Shown here: piece after piece, positions 1-6,035 of the stretch
Layout of the letters: the number at the start of each line of letters is the position of its first letter
Position numbering within the stretch: the stretch's first letter is position 1
Assembly (NCBI GenBank): GCA_002314835.1
Contig: DCHM01000024.1
Coordinates: 68,133-98,301, forward strand
Length of the DNA stretch: 30,169 nucleotides
DNA from: Clostridiales bacterium UBA1752
GTDB taxonomy: Bacteria > Bacillota > Clostridia > Oscillospirales > CAG-382
Reading direction: 5' to 3'
Made by a program: the position numbers and the translations under genes
Notes under the pieces: model-generated
The model's input: only the letters and a program-made list of their open reading frames with translations
What the model was told of the DNA's origin: nothing
The model's database searches: none

Positions 1-168
1 AGAGACAGGTATTGCCTCGAAATGGATAGGTTATACCCCGAGTATGGCTTTGCACGGCACAAGGGCTACCCGACCAAGGAACACAAAGCGGCGGTACTGC
101 AATACGGACCGTGTCCTGCACACCGCATGAGCTTTTTAAAAAAGACGCTGTATGGCAAGGACAACTAA
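1..168 (+). CDS. rnhB: Ribonuclease HII, C-terminal part (5' end outside window)
   Basis: The window opens inside this gene; 55 codons and a TAA stop are visible. RNase HII cuts the RNA strand of RNA-DNA hybrids and removes single ribonucleotides misincorporated in DNA, in the cytoplasm. The visible C-terminus carries the family's conserved tail: YGFARHKGYPTKEHKAAV, then YGPCPAHRMSF, closely matching the pattern Y-G-F-x-x-H-K-G-Y-x-T-K-E-H and Y-G-P-x-P-x-H-R-x-S-F of bacterial RnhB. The catalytic acidic residues near the N-terminus cannot be checked here. Its end overlaps the start of yraN by 17 bases, a common Firmicutes arrangement (rnhB-yraN), which suggests cotranscription and translational coupling. 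Confidence 0.93.
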   Translation, partial: RDRYCLEMDRLYPEYGFARHKGYPTKEHKAAVLQYGPCPAHRMSFLKKTLYGKDN

Positions 169-568
169 GCAGATAGGCAACGAGGGTGAAGCACTCGCCG
201 CGAGATATTATATCTCAAAGGGCTATACCGTCATTGCCGATAACTATATCGTGGGCGGCGGCGAGCTCGACCTTGTGCTTTACCGCCGCGGAACGCTCGT
301 GTTTGCCGAGGTAAAGACGAGAACGTCGGACGCATTCGGCAGACCTTTTGAGTCGGTGGATGCCAAAAAAATAGAGCACCTTGTCGGTGCCGAGCGTGCT
401 TTTGTCGCGCAAAATATAGTTTGCGGCAAAATACCCGTTTACAGTAAGCTATTAAGGCGGATGATTAGGCGGCGCGTATTTAAGATACGCAACGACGTAG
501 CCGAGGTTTATCCTGCCGACAAACCTATTATCAATATTATAAAAAACGCATTTGAGGCGGAATTATGA
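152..568 (+). CDS. yraN: YraN/UPF0102 family endonuclease-like protein
   Basis: A 138-residue member of the UPF0102 (YraN) family, which has a restriction-endonuclease-like fold; the cellular role is not settled, although linkage to DNA repair genes is frequent. The nuclease-like motif is visible: GGGELDLVL (Glu38, Asp40) followed by LVFAEVKTR (Glu53, Lys55), matching the family pattern G-E-x-D-x-(I/V) ... F-V-E-V-K-x-R. The N-terminal GNEGEALAARYYISKGY helix is also typical. It is a little longer than the usual 115-125 residues because of a basic insert (RRMIRRR) near residue 105. It starts with ATG inside the end of rnhB and its stop overlaps the thrC start in ATGA, so rnhB-yraN-thrC probably form one transcript. 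Confidence 0.92.
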   Translation: MARTTKQIGNEGEALAARYYISKGYTVIADNYIVGGGELDLVLYRRGTLVFAEVKTRTSDAFGRPFESVDAKKIEHLVGAERAFVAQNIVCGKIPVYSKLLRRMIRRRVFKIRNDVAEVYPADKPIINIIKNAFEAEL

Positions 569-2034
569 AATATCGCAGCACCAGAACGGACAGCGCGTGC
601 GGCTACACCGCGGCACACGTAATCAAACAGGGATTGGCAGACGACGGCGGACTCTTTGTCCCCGAAACGATACCTGCAGTCACCACGGCAGAGCTTGCCA
701 CGCTCGCCGCAAAAAGCTATCCCGAGAGGGCGGCTTACATCATAGGCAAATTTTTGACCGACTACACTGAGGGCGAGCTGCTGAGTGCGGCAAAGGCGGC
801 TTACGCAGAGCCAAAGTTCCCTAACGAAACCGCACCGCTTGCCAAGCTCGGCGACGACGGTACTTACGTGCTCGAGCTGTGGCACGGTCCTACCTCGGCG
901 TTTAAGGATATGGCGCTGCAGATAATGCCGCGTCTGCTTTCGCTCGCGCTCGACAAAGAGGGCGAAAAGCGCGACGCGCTCATTTTGGTAGCTACGTCGG
1001 GCGACACCGGCAAGGCGGCACTCGAGGGCTACGCCGACGTAGATAGAGTAAAGATACACGTCTTTTATCCCGTTGACGGCGTTTCCGAGGTGCAAAAGCG
1101 TCAGATGTCCACAACCGAGGGCAAAAACGTAAACGTCACCGCCGTCAAGGGCAATTTTGACGACTGCCAAAACGGCGTCAAGGCTATTTTTGCCGACAAG
1201 GATATAGCGTCAAAGCTTGATAAAAAAGGATACTTTTTGTCGAGTGCAAACTCGATTAACTGGGGCAGGCTCGTGCCTCAGGTGGCTTATTACGTCTCGG
1301 CTTACTGCGACCTGCTCAGAGAGGGCGCCGTCGAGCCGGGCGACACCGTCAACGTAACCGTGCCTACGGGTAACTTTGGCAACATTTTGGCGTGCTATAT
1401 AGCCAAAAAAATGGGCTTGCCGTTTGGCAAGCTGATATGCGCGTCCAATAAAAACCGCGTGCTTACAGACTTTTTTGAGACGGGAGTTTACGACCGCCGC
1501 AGAGAGTTTTACGCCACGACCTCGCCGTCAATGGATATACTCATTTCGTCCAACCTCGAGAGATTGCTCTTTATGGTTGCAGGCGCGCAAAAGACGGCGC
1601 TTTATATGCAAAAGCTCAAGACCGAGGGCAGATTTGAGGTCGAGCCCGAGATAATGAACGTCATACGCAAGGATTTTTGCGGTATGTCGGCTGACGAAGC
1701 AGACTGCGAAAAGACGATAGCGAGCGTATTTAACGAGTACGGCTATCTCTGCGATACCCACACCGCAGTCGCGCTCGGCTGTGCCAAGGAGTACAAAAAC
1801 AAGGACAAAACCGCCATGCTCGTAGCATCGACGGCTTCGCCCTACAAGTTTGCAAGCTCTGTGCTCAAGGCGCTCGGCGAGACCGAAGCAAACGGCTTTG
1901 TCGCTCAGCGCAAGCTGTCAGAGCTCACCAAGACCGAGATTCCGTCCCGTATCGCCGACCTCGAAAGCCGCAAGGTAAGATTTAAGGACGTCATTACGCC
2001 TGCTGAAATGCCGGAAATAATATTAGCCGACTGA
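565..2034 (+). CDS. thrC: Threonine synthase
   Basis: A 489-residue PLP enzyme converting O-phospho-L-homoserine to L-threonine, the last step of threonine biosynthesis in the cytoplasm. The N-terminus has the threonine synthase signature YRSTR and DGGLFVPE. HGPTSAFKDMALQ contains the PLP-binding lysine (Lys114), and SGDTGKAALEGY is the phosphate-binding loop. SSANSINWGRLVPQ and VPTGNFGN are further conserved blocks. The length fits the longer, clan of E. coli/yeast-type enzymes rather than the short B. subtilis type. The start overlaps the yraN stop (ATGA). Its 3' end overlaps the convergent DUF1540 gene by 12 bases, so no terminator sits directly behind the stop; the nearest candidate hairpin is at 2211-2266. 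Confidence 0.97.
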   Translation: MKYRSTRTDSACGYTAAHVIKQGLADDGGLFVPETIPAVTTAELATLAAKSYPERAAYIIGKFLTDYTEGELLSAAKAAYAEPKFPNETAPLAKLGDDGTYVLELWHGPTSAFKDMALQIMPRLLSLALDKEGEKRDALILVATSGDTGKAALEGYADVDRVKIHVFYPVDGVSEVQKRQMSTTEGKNVNVTAVKGNFDDCQNGVKAIFADKDIASKLDKKGYFLSSANSINWGRLVPQVAYYVSAYCDLLREGAVEPGDTVNVTVPTGNFGNILACYIAKKMGLPFGKLICASNKNRVLTDFFETGVYDRRREFYATTSPSMDILISSNLERLLFMVAGAQKTALYMQKLKTEGRFEVEPEIMNVIRKDFCGMSADEADCEKTIASVFNEYGYLCDTHTAVALGCAKEYKNKDKTAMLVASTASPYKFASSVLKALGETEANGFVAQRKLSELTKTEIPSRIADLESRKVRFKDVITPAEMPEIILAD

Positions 2035-2211
2035 GTCTTCGTCACGCTTTTTAAATGTGGCGCAGACCGTCTCGCGACAGCTATCCGCCGTCGAGGGACC
2101 TATGCTTATTTTTGACGCGGTGCAGCTGCAGTTGCCGTCGTGGTAATAGCAGTTGCATACGGCGCAGTTTACGCCCTTATTGCACCTGCACTTTTCCTGA
2201 AAATTATCCAA
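2023..2211 (-). CDS. DUF1540 cysteine-rich small protein
   Basis: A 62-residue protein with a single DUF1540 motif: VNCAVCNCYYHDGNCSC, then TASKISIG, and finally TVCATF. These match the family's spaced cysteines (C-x-x-x-x-C-x-Y ... C-x-A-x-x-I-x-(V/I) ... T-x-C-x-T-F). DUF1540 proteins are common in clostridia and presumed to bind metal, but no function is established. I chose the TTG at 2211 as start because AAAGGAAG (2219-2226 on this strand) lies 7 bases before it; a longer reading from TTG 2229 would have no ribosome binding site of its own. The gene is antisense to the 3' flank of thrC and divergent from the metallophosphoesterase. The ribosome binding site falls inside one arm of the inverted repeat at 2211-2266. 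Confidence 0.75.
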   Translation of the reverse strand: MDNFQEKCRCNKGVNCAVCNCYYHDGNCSCTASKISIGPSTADSCRETVCATFKKRDEDSVG

Positions 2212-2266
2212 AAAAACACTTCCTTTCAATGTGGATATTCTATTGTTTCCCGAAAGGAAGTTTTTT
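2211..2266. terminator. Inverted repeat with A/T tails, terminator-like
   Basis: CTTCCTTTC at 2219-2227 pairs with GAAAGGAAG at 2252-2260, flanked by A6 (2211-2216) and T6 (2261-2266), around a 24-base loop. On the + strand this has the form of an intrinsic terminator and may end the thrC transcript after it has crossed the DUF1540 gene. Unusually, it sits between two divergent genes and includes the DUF1540 ribosome binding site, so it could also act in translation control. The long loop makes it a weaker terminator than the GC-rich ones elsewhere in the window. Confidence 0.45.
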
Positions 2267-2287
2267 ATACCGAAAGGAGGTTTTGCC

Positions 2288-2995
2288 GTGGCGTTATATT
2301 GTATAGCTGACCTGCATCTCTCGCAGAGCGGTCAAAAGCCCATGGATATTTTCGGCGCAAAATGGCAAAACCATATAGAAAAGCTCAAAAAAGGCTTTGG
2401 AGGGATAAGCGATAGCGACACCGTTGTTATCGCAGGCGACCTCAGCTGGGGCAGCGGCAGCGAAGGTTGCAAGGACGATTTTGCTTTTTTGTCGAGCCTC
2501 CCGGGCAAAAAAATAGTCTGCAAGGGCAACCACGACTTTTGGTGGGGCACTATGTCCAATATGCGCCGCTACGTTAAGGAGCTCGGGATAACAAACGTCG
2601 ATTTTTTACACAACAACGCTTTTTGCGTTGGCAACGTGATAGTTTGCGGAGCTAAGGGCTATCTGCCCGACGACAAGGCTTCGGCGGCAGATAACGCGCG
2701 GTTCAGCGAGCGCGAAGCAGGCCGCCTTGAGCTGTCTGTCAAGGCAGGATTGGCACTAAAAGGCTCGTCGGATAAGGAAATTGCCGTATTTTTGCATTAT
2801 CCTCCTGCGTACGGGAGCGTGGAATGTGCCCCGATAATCGAGGTCATAAACCGCTACCGTATAGGCAGAGTTTATTACGGACACATACATTCCTCGGGCA
2901 CGGGCGGACTGCGCAGTGCGGCAGGCTGTGCCCAAATGAGGCTTATCGCGGCGGATGCGGTCGATTTTACGCCCGTTTTGGTGAGCACAAAGTGA
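2288..2995 (+). CDS. Calcineurin-like metallophosphoesterase
   Basis: A 235-residue cytoplasmic metallophosphoesterase of the predicted phosphohydrolase type (COG1768-like, from memory). All metal-binding blocks of the superfamily are present in order: IADLHLS (Asp and His of D-x-H), AGDLSWG (G-D), KGNHDFWWG (G-N-H-D), FLHYPP (His) and YYGHIHSSG (G-H-x-H). The substrate cannot be deduced. I chose the GTG at 2288 because a near-perfect AAAGGAGG (2273-2280) precedes it by 7 bases; an in-frame GTG at 2231 has no such site and would add 19 unlikely residues. It is followed at once by the promoter of the coaW unit, so it is probably transcribed separately from that unit. Confidence 0.9.
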   Translation: MALYCIADLHLSQSGQKPMDIFGAKWQNHIEKLKKGFGGISDSDTVVIAGDLSWGSGSEGCKDDFAFLSSLPGKKIVCKGNHDFWWGTMSNMRRYVKELGITNVDFLHNNAFCVGNVIVCGAKGYLPDDKASAADNARFSEREAGRLELSVKAGLALKGSSDKEIAVFLHYPPAYGSVECAPIIEVINRYRIGRVYYGHIHSSGTGGLRSAAGCAQMRLIAADAVDFTPVLVSTK

Positions 2996-3002
2996 ATGGT
3001 AC

Positions 3003-3031
3003 TTGACAAAACCCCTTGAACGTATTATAGT
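3003..3031 (+). promoter_or_regulatory. Sigma-A promoter for the coaW unit
   Basis: TTGACA at 3003-3008 and TATAGT at 3026-3031 are separated by exactly 17 bases. It begins 8 bases after the metallophosphoesterase stop, and the coaW start follows about 38 bases after the -10 box. Confidence 0.78.
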
Positions 3032-3068
3032 ATTTCTGTATCTTATAAATTATAATCGGAGATTGCAA

Positions 3069-3899
3069 ATGTCAATAATTATCGGTATAGACGTCGGCGG
3101 CAGCACGACAAAGATAGTTGGCTTTGAGGGCGACAAGCTTTTTGAGCCGTTTTTGGTTGCGGCAAACGACCCCCTCGCGTCGCTCTACGGCGCATTCGGC
3201 AGGTTTACAGCCGTCAACAACATACCTTTAAACGAAATCAAAAAGATATACATCACCGGCGCAGGCAGCAGCTACATTGACCAGTCGATATACGGACTGC
3301 CTACCGAAAGGGTAGAGGAGTTTGACGCTACCGGCAGGGGCGGACTGTATATGTCGGGACTTGACGAAGCCATCGTCGTCAGTATGGGCACGGGCACCGC
3401 AGTCGTTTATGCCAAAAAAGGCGAGAGGTGCGAGCACCTCGGCGGCACCGGCATAGGCGGCGGCACGCTCATCGGACTGGCAAAGCGCATGATTAATATG
3501 TCGGACGCAGAGTCGATATCCGAGCTTGCCAACGGCGGCGACCTCGCCAACGTTGACCTTTTGATAAAAGACATCTCGAGGTCGGACATCAAAACGCTCG
3601 AAGCTACCGCTACCGCCTCCAACTTTGGCAACCTGTCGGAATTTGCCACCAACAGCGACATCGCGCTCGGTCTGCTCAATATGATATTTGAGACCGTAGG
3701 CGTCATCGCGGTATTCAGCGCAAGGCTCAAGGGCATCACAAACATCGTGCTGACGGGCAATATCTCGGTCATACCGCAGGCGAGAGAGCGGTTTGACATC
3801 CTCGAAAAAATGTTCGGCGTCAAGTTTATCATTCCTCAGCAGGCGGCTTACGCCACCGTCGTAGGCGCCGCTTTGACCGCCAAGGAGAATAAGATATGA
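3069..3899 (+). CDS. coaW: Type II pantothenate kinase
   Basis: A 276-residue kinase that phosphorylates pantothenate in the first committed step of coenzyme A synthesis; the type II form belongs to the actin-like ATPase fold. The N-terminal phosphate loop GIDVGGSTTKIVGF is clear, followed by ITGAGSSY, the block TERVEEFDATGRGGLY with the likely catalytic glutamate, SMGTGTAVVYA and the glycine-rich GGTGIGGGTLIGL, all characteristic of CoaW/PanK-II. ATG 3069 has CGGAGA 5 bases ahead and lies directly downstream of a sigma-A promoter; an in-frame upstream reading would begin inside the -35 box. The end overlaps the following lipoprotein gene in ATGA. BadF/hydroxyglutaryl-CoA dehydratase activators share this fold, but the glycine-rich block and length favour CoaW. 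Confidence 0.87.
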   Translation: MSIIIGIDVGGSTTKIVGFEGDKLFEPFLVAANDPLASLYGAFGRFTAVNNIPLNEIKKIYITGAGSSYIDQSIYGLPTERVEEFDATGRGGLYMSGLDEAIVVSMGTGTAVVYAKKGERCEHLGGTGIGGGTLIGLAKRMINMSDAESISELANGGDLANVDLLIKDISRSDIKTLEATATASNFGNLSEFATNSDIALGLLNMIFETVGVIAVFSARLKGITNIVLTGNISVIPQARERFDILEKMFGVKFIIPQQAAYATVVGAALTAKENKI

Positions 3900-4390
3900 A
3901 AAAGCTTTTTGTCATACTTTTGTCGGCTCTGCTCCTTTTGTCGTCCTGCACGGGCGCAAAGCAGACGCAGACTCCTGCCGAGATAATGGCTGTAATCCAA
4001 GGCTCCGGCATAGAGTTTGCCGACGTTTACGACTATAACGGCGAGACCTTTGACGACGATATTCTCAGCGGACTGTACGGCGACCTCTTTGAACATCCGA
4101 CGACCGCCGACTTTACCGACTATTACGTTTCGGTGGACGAAACGCCGCTCAAACCGCAGGAAATAGGCGTCTTTGTCTGCAAGGACGAGCAAACCGCCGC
4201 CAAGATGGCAGAGTTTATTTCGTCACGTATAGAGAGACTTGCCGAAAACGCGCGCAACTATCAGTCTGTCGATGCCACGGGCATCAACAGTGCGTGGGTT
4301 AAAGCGAGCGGATGCTACGTAGGATACGTTATGCTGTGCTCAGACAGCGAAAATGCCATAAATATTGTTAAGGAAGGAATAGGTGCATGA
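3896..4390 (+). CDS. DUF4358 lipoprotein
   Basis: A 164-residue predicted lipoprotein. The N-terminus MKKLFVILLSALLLLSSC is a lipoprotein signal with the lipobox cysteine at residue 18. The body shows the DUF4358 pattern: LSGLYGDLF, then DYYVSVDE, a stretch EIGVFVCKDEQTAAKM, FISSRIERLAENARNYQ, and a C-terminal hydrophobic strand GCYVGYVMLCSD followed by a helix. DUF4358 proteins are widespread in clostridia and of unknown function; an extracytoplasmic location is inferred from the signal. It overlaps coaW in ATGA at its start and the next gene in ATGA at its end, so it is part of the promoter 3003-3031 unit. Confidence 0.86.
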   Translation: MKKLFVILLSALLLLSSCTGAKQTQTPAEIMAVIQGSGIEFADVYDYNGETFDDDILSGLYGDLFEHPTTADFTDYYVSVDETPLKPQEIGVFVCKDEQTAAKMAEFISSRIERLAENARNYQSVDATGINSAWVKASGCYVGYVMLCSDSENAINIVKEGIGA

Positions 4391-4761
4391 AAGAAATGGA
4401 AAACAGAAGCTGGAACAAAAAGATTTTTGCTCTGCTCGTCGAACAGGCAAAGGGAGACCGCAGTCTCAGACAGTTTGCCATCGAGTGCGACATCAGCTAC
4501 GTGCAGATGCGCAAGCTCGTTATGATGGTGCAGGTCAATCCGCCGCGTCCCAAACTTATACGCAAGATAGCCGACCACGCGTTTAACGACATTGATTTTG
4601 CCGACCTTATGTACGCTGCAGGTCTCGTCAATAATTGCGGCAGGCTCAGCGACGGCGACGGGATGCTCAAAGAGGGCTTTGTCGAAAAATACAGGCGCCT
4701 CACTCCTACGGGACGCAAGAGCGCGACCGATTATATCGACTTTTTGCTCACTAAATATTGA
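4387..4761 (+). CDS. Small helix-turn-helix-like protein, unidentified
   Basis: A 124-residue soluble protein that I do not recognise as a named family. The segment from about residue 22 to 62 (RSLRQFAIECDISYVQMRKL, then VNPPRPKLIRKIADHA) has the spacing of an XRE/Cro-type helix-turn-helix: a helix, 'AIECDISYVQMRKL' as the recognition part, and a closing helix with 'KIADHAFN'. The C-terminal part GRKSATDYIDFLLTK resembles the dimerisation tail of such regulators. A DNA-binding role is therefore inferred, not shown. The start overlaps the DUF4358 stop (ATGA); an internal ATG at 4396 is possible. It ends convergently, overlapping the next minus-strand gene by 11 bases. Confidence 0.65.
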   Translation: MKEMENRSWNKKIFALLVEQAKGDRSLRQFAIECDISYVQMRKLVMMVQVNPPRPKLIRKIADHAFNDIDFADLMYAAGLVNNCGRLSDGDGMLKEGFVEKYRRLTPTGRKSATDYIDFLLTKY

Positions 4762-4996
4762 TAAGCATTGCCGCCACGAGCAGCAATATCATATCGCTCG
4801 ACATATCCGAGTCGAGCAGTAAAAGCAAACCGATAGCTATGATAAGCAGGTCGTCGGTCTGCAGGTTTTTGATAAACGAAATATCAATAAGCGGCTTTTT
4901 TGCAGGCGGATTGCCGTATATTTCGTCGCGGTAATCCTCCATCGCCTGATGCAGTACGCCGTCGGACTGTATGCCGCCGTAATCTCTGCTATACAT
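4751..4996 (-). CDS. Small protein with hydrophobic C-terminal tail
   Basis: An 81-residue protein, last of a three-gene minus-strand cassette. The N-terminal half is polar and tyrosine/aspartate-rich (MYSRDYGGIQSDGV). The C-terminal half, from about residue 48, is almost entirely hydrophobic: DDLLIIAIGLLLLLDSD, then SDMILLLVAAMLINI, i.e. two short hydrophobic stretches broken by DSDMSSD. From memory, clostridial genomes often carry small proteins with this 'DDLLLxALxxLLL' tail, without a known function. The ATG at 4996 has AAGGAGGG 6 bases ahead. It overlaps the upstream gene by 8 bases and the convergent helix-turn-helix gene by 11. Confidence 0.72.
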   Translation of the reverse strand: MYSRDYGGIQSDGVLHQAMEDYRDEIYGNPPAKKPLIDISFIKNLQTDDLLIIAIGLLLLLDSDMSSDMILLLVAAMLINI

Positions 4997-5261
4997 CGCC
5001 GTCCCTCCTTCGCGTGCCGTCTATGACCTGCAAAACCGACAACGCTCCCATGAGATTGTCTATTTTGCGCTGTTTGTCTTGCTTAAGCACGGCTTTTAAG
5101 GACAAAAGCAGTGCCATGCGAGGGTCTGCCTTGACGGCAGGGGCAGGGCTTTGCGGCTTTGCGCCGGTCAAACCGCTCGCGATTTCGGCTATTTTGGCCG
5201 CAGAGGTCGGGTCAGACAAGAGGGCACCGACTTTAGCGGCGAGGTCGCCGTCCAACGTCAT
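4989..5261 (-). CDS. Small conserved-looking helical protein
   Basis: A 90-residue protein with no signal peptide or membrane segment. It has an N-terminal helix (DLAAKVGALLSDPTSAAKIAE), a proline/alanine linker (AKPQSPAPAVKAD) and a second amphipathic helix region RMALLLSLKAVLKQDKQRK that ends in a leucine-rich stretch. I recall similar 'DPxxxxKI ... DKRxxLLxALKPYL' proteins next to hydrophobic-tail proteins in clostridia, with no assigned function. The ATG at 5261 overlaps the upstream stop in ATGA, but AAAGGAG (5263-5269) is only a base away from it; the TTG at 5255 would have ideal spacing and may be the real start. Confidence 0.7.
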   Translation of the reverse strand: MTLDGDLAAKVGALLSDPTSAAKIAEIASGLTGAKPQSPAPAVKADPRMALLLSLKAVLKQDKQRKIDNLMGALSVLQVIDGTRRRDGDV

Positions 5262-5503
5262 ACTCCTTTGATAAGGCGCGAGATTTCCGCCGCCTTATTT
5301 TTGTCCACCGACTGCAAGAGCTTTTCGGCGTCTGAGGTGCTCATATTTTGCAAAGCCGTACGCAGATGTGACAGATTGCTCTTTATCATCGCGGTCTTTA
5401 TAGCGTCGGCACCTGCCGCGCCTGCTATCTCGGTTATCAGCCCCGACAGCTCGGCGTCGCTCATTTGCAAGAGGCGTTGCCTCGTTTTTTCATCAAAAGT
5501 CAT
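5258..5503 (-). CDS. Small helical protein, first gene of the cassette
   Basis: An 81-residue, highly charged, helical protein (MTFDEKTRQRLLQMSDAEL ... SHLRTALQNMSTSDAEKLLQ ... KAAEISRLIKGV) without membrane segments or cysteines. I do not recognise a named family. The ATG at 5503 follows a strong AGGAGG (5509-5514), spacing 5. Only 25 bases separate it from the start of the divergent gene at 5529, so its promoter must lie inside or beyond that gene. The ATGA overlap with the next gene indicates a cotranscribed three-gene cassette, 5503 down to 4751. Confidence 0.72.
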   Translation of the reverse strand: MTFDEKTRQRLLQMSDAELSGLITEIAGAAGADAIKTAMIKSNLSHLRTALQNMSTSDAEKLLQSVDKNKAAEISRLIKGV

Positions 5504-5528
5504 ATTGTCCTCCTAAAGGTGATTGTTT

Positions 5529-6035
5529 ATGTTTAAGTGTAAACCCGAAAGAAACAAAAAAAGTGCGTTTTTGACCGTAGCCATCTCGATAATCGTGTGC
5601 TCTGCATGCTTTATCTCGTCGGTGCTCGTGCCGCAGTACGGCGGTATGATACAGACGGCAGGTTTGGTGCTCTTGACGGCGGCCATATTTGCGGTTTACC
5701 GCTACGTGCTGACCGAAATGGAATACACTCTGACCGAGACCGAATTCGGCGCCGCCAAATGCTGGGCAAACCGCAGGCAGGATATATGCTGTCTTGACCT
5801 CGACACTGCGGTGGAGGTATGTGACAAGCAGACCTACAAATCAAAGTACAAAAGCAAGGTCAACATCAGATACAACTGCAATCAGAATATAGGCGCACAG
5901 TCGTGGTTTTACGTCTGTGAGTTTAACGGCAGGCTAGCAAGCATCGAGTTTGAGCCAAACGCCGTGTTCCTCAAGATAATGCAGGACGCAGTTGCCAAAG
6001 CGATAGCTAATCGCTCCGCTGATACTCAAGATTGA
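5529..6035 (+). CDS. Small membrane protein with PH-like C-terminal domain
   Basis: A 168-residue protein with two predicted membrane helices close together near the N-terminus (from about residue 13: FLTVAISIIVCSACFISSVL, then TAGLVLLTAAIFAVYRYV), followed by a soluble domain of about 100 residues. That domain starts with MEYTLTETEFGAAKCW and continues with a beta-rich pattern and a final helix (FLKIMQDAVAKAIA), resembling bacterial PH-like domains that follow paired helices. This resemblance is by pattern only. The ATG at 5529 follows AAAGGTG (5515-5521). The gene is divergent from the small-gene cassette with a 25-base gap and its end overlaps the convergent sleC-like gene by 29 bases. Confidence 0.75.
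   Translation: MFKCKPERNKKSAFLTVAISIIVCSACFISSVLVPQYGGMIQTAGLVLLTAAIFAVYRYVLTEMEYTLTETEFGAAKCWANRRQDICCLDLDTAVEVCDKQTYKSKYKSKVNIRYNCNQNIGAQSWFYVCEFNGRLASIEFEPNAVFLKIMQDAVAKAIANRSADTQD

Noticed and set aside
2231..2287. Upstream GTG start for the metallophosphoesterase.
   Set aside because: It lies within the inverted repeat loop and lacks a ribosome binding site; GTG 2288 follows AAAGGAGG at ideal distance and gives the usual short N-terminus.
3003..3068. Upstream extension of the coaW gene.
   Set aside because: The extension starts at the -35 box of a consensus promoter, so it would not be in the transcript; ATG 3069 fits the family's N-terminus.
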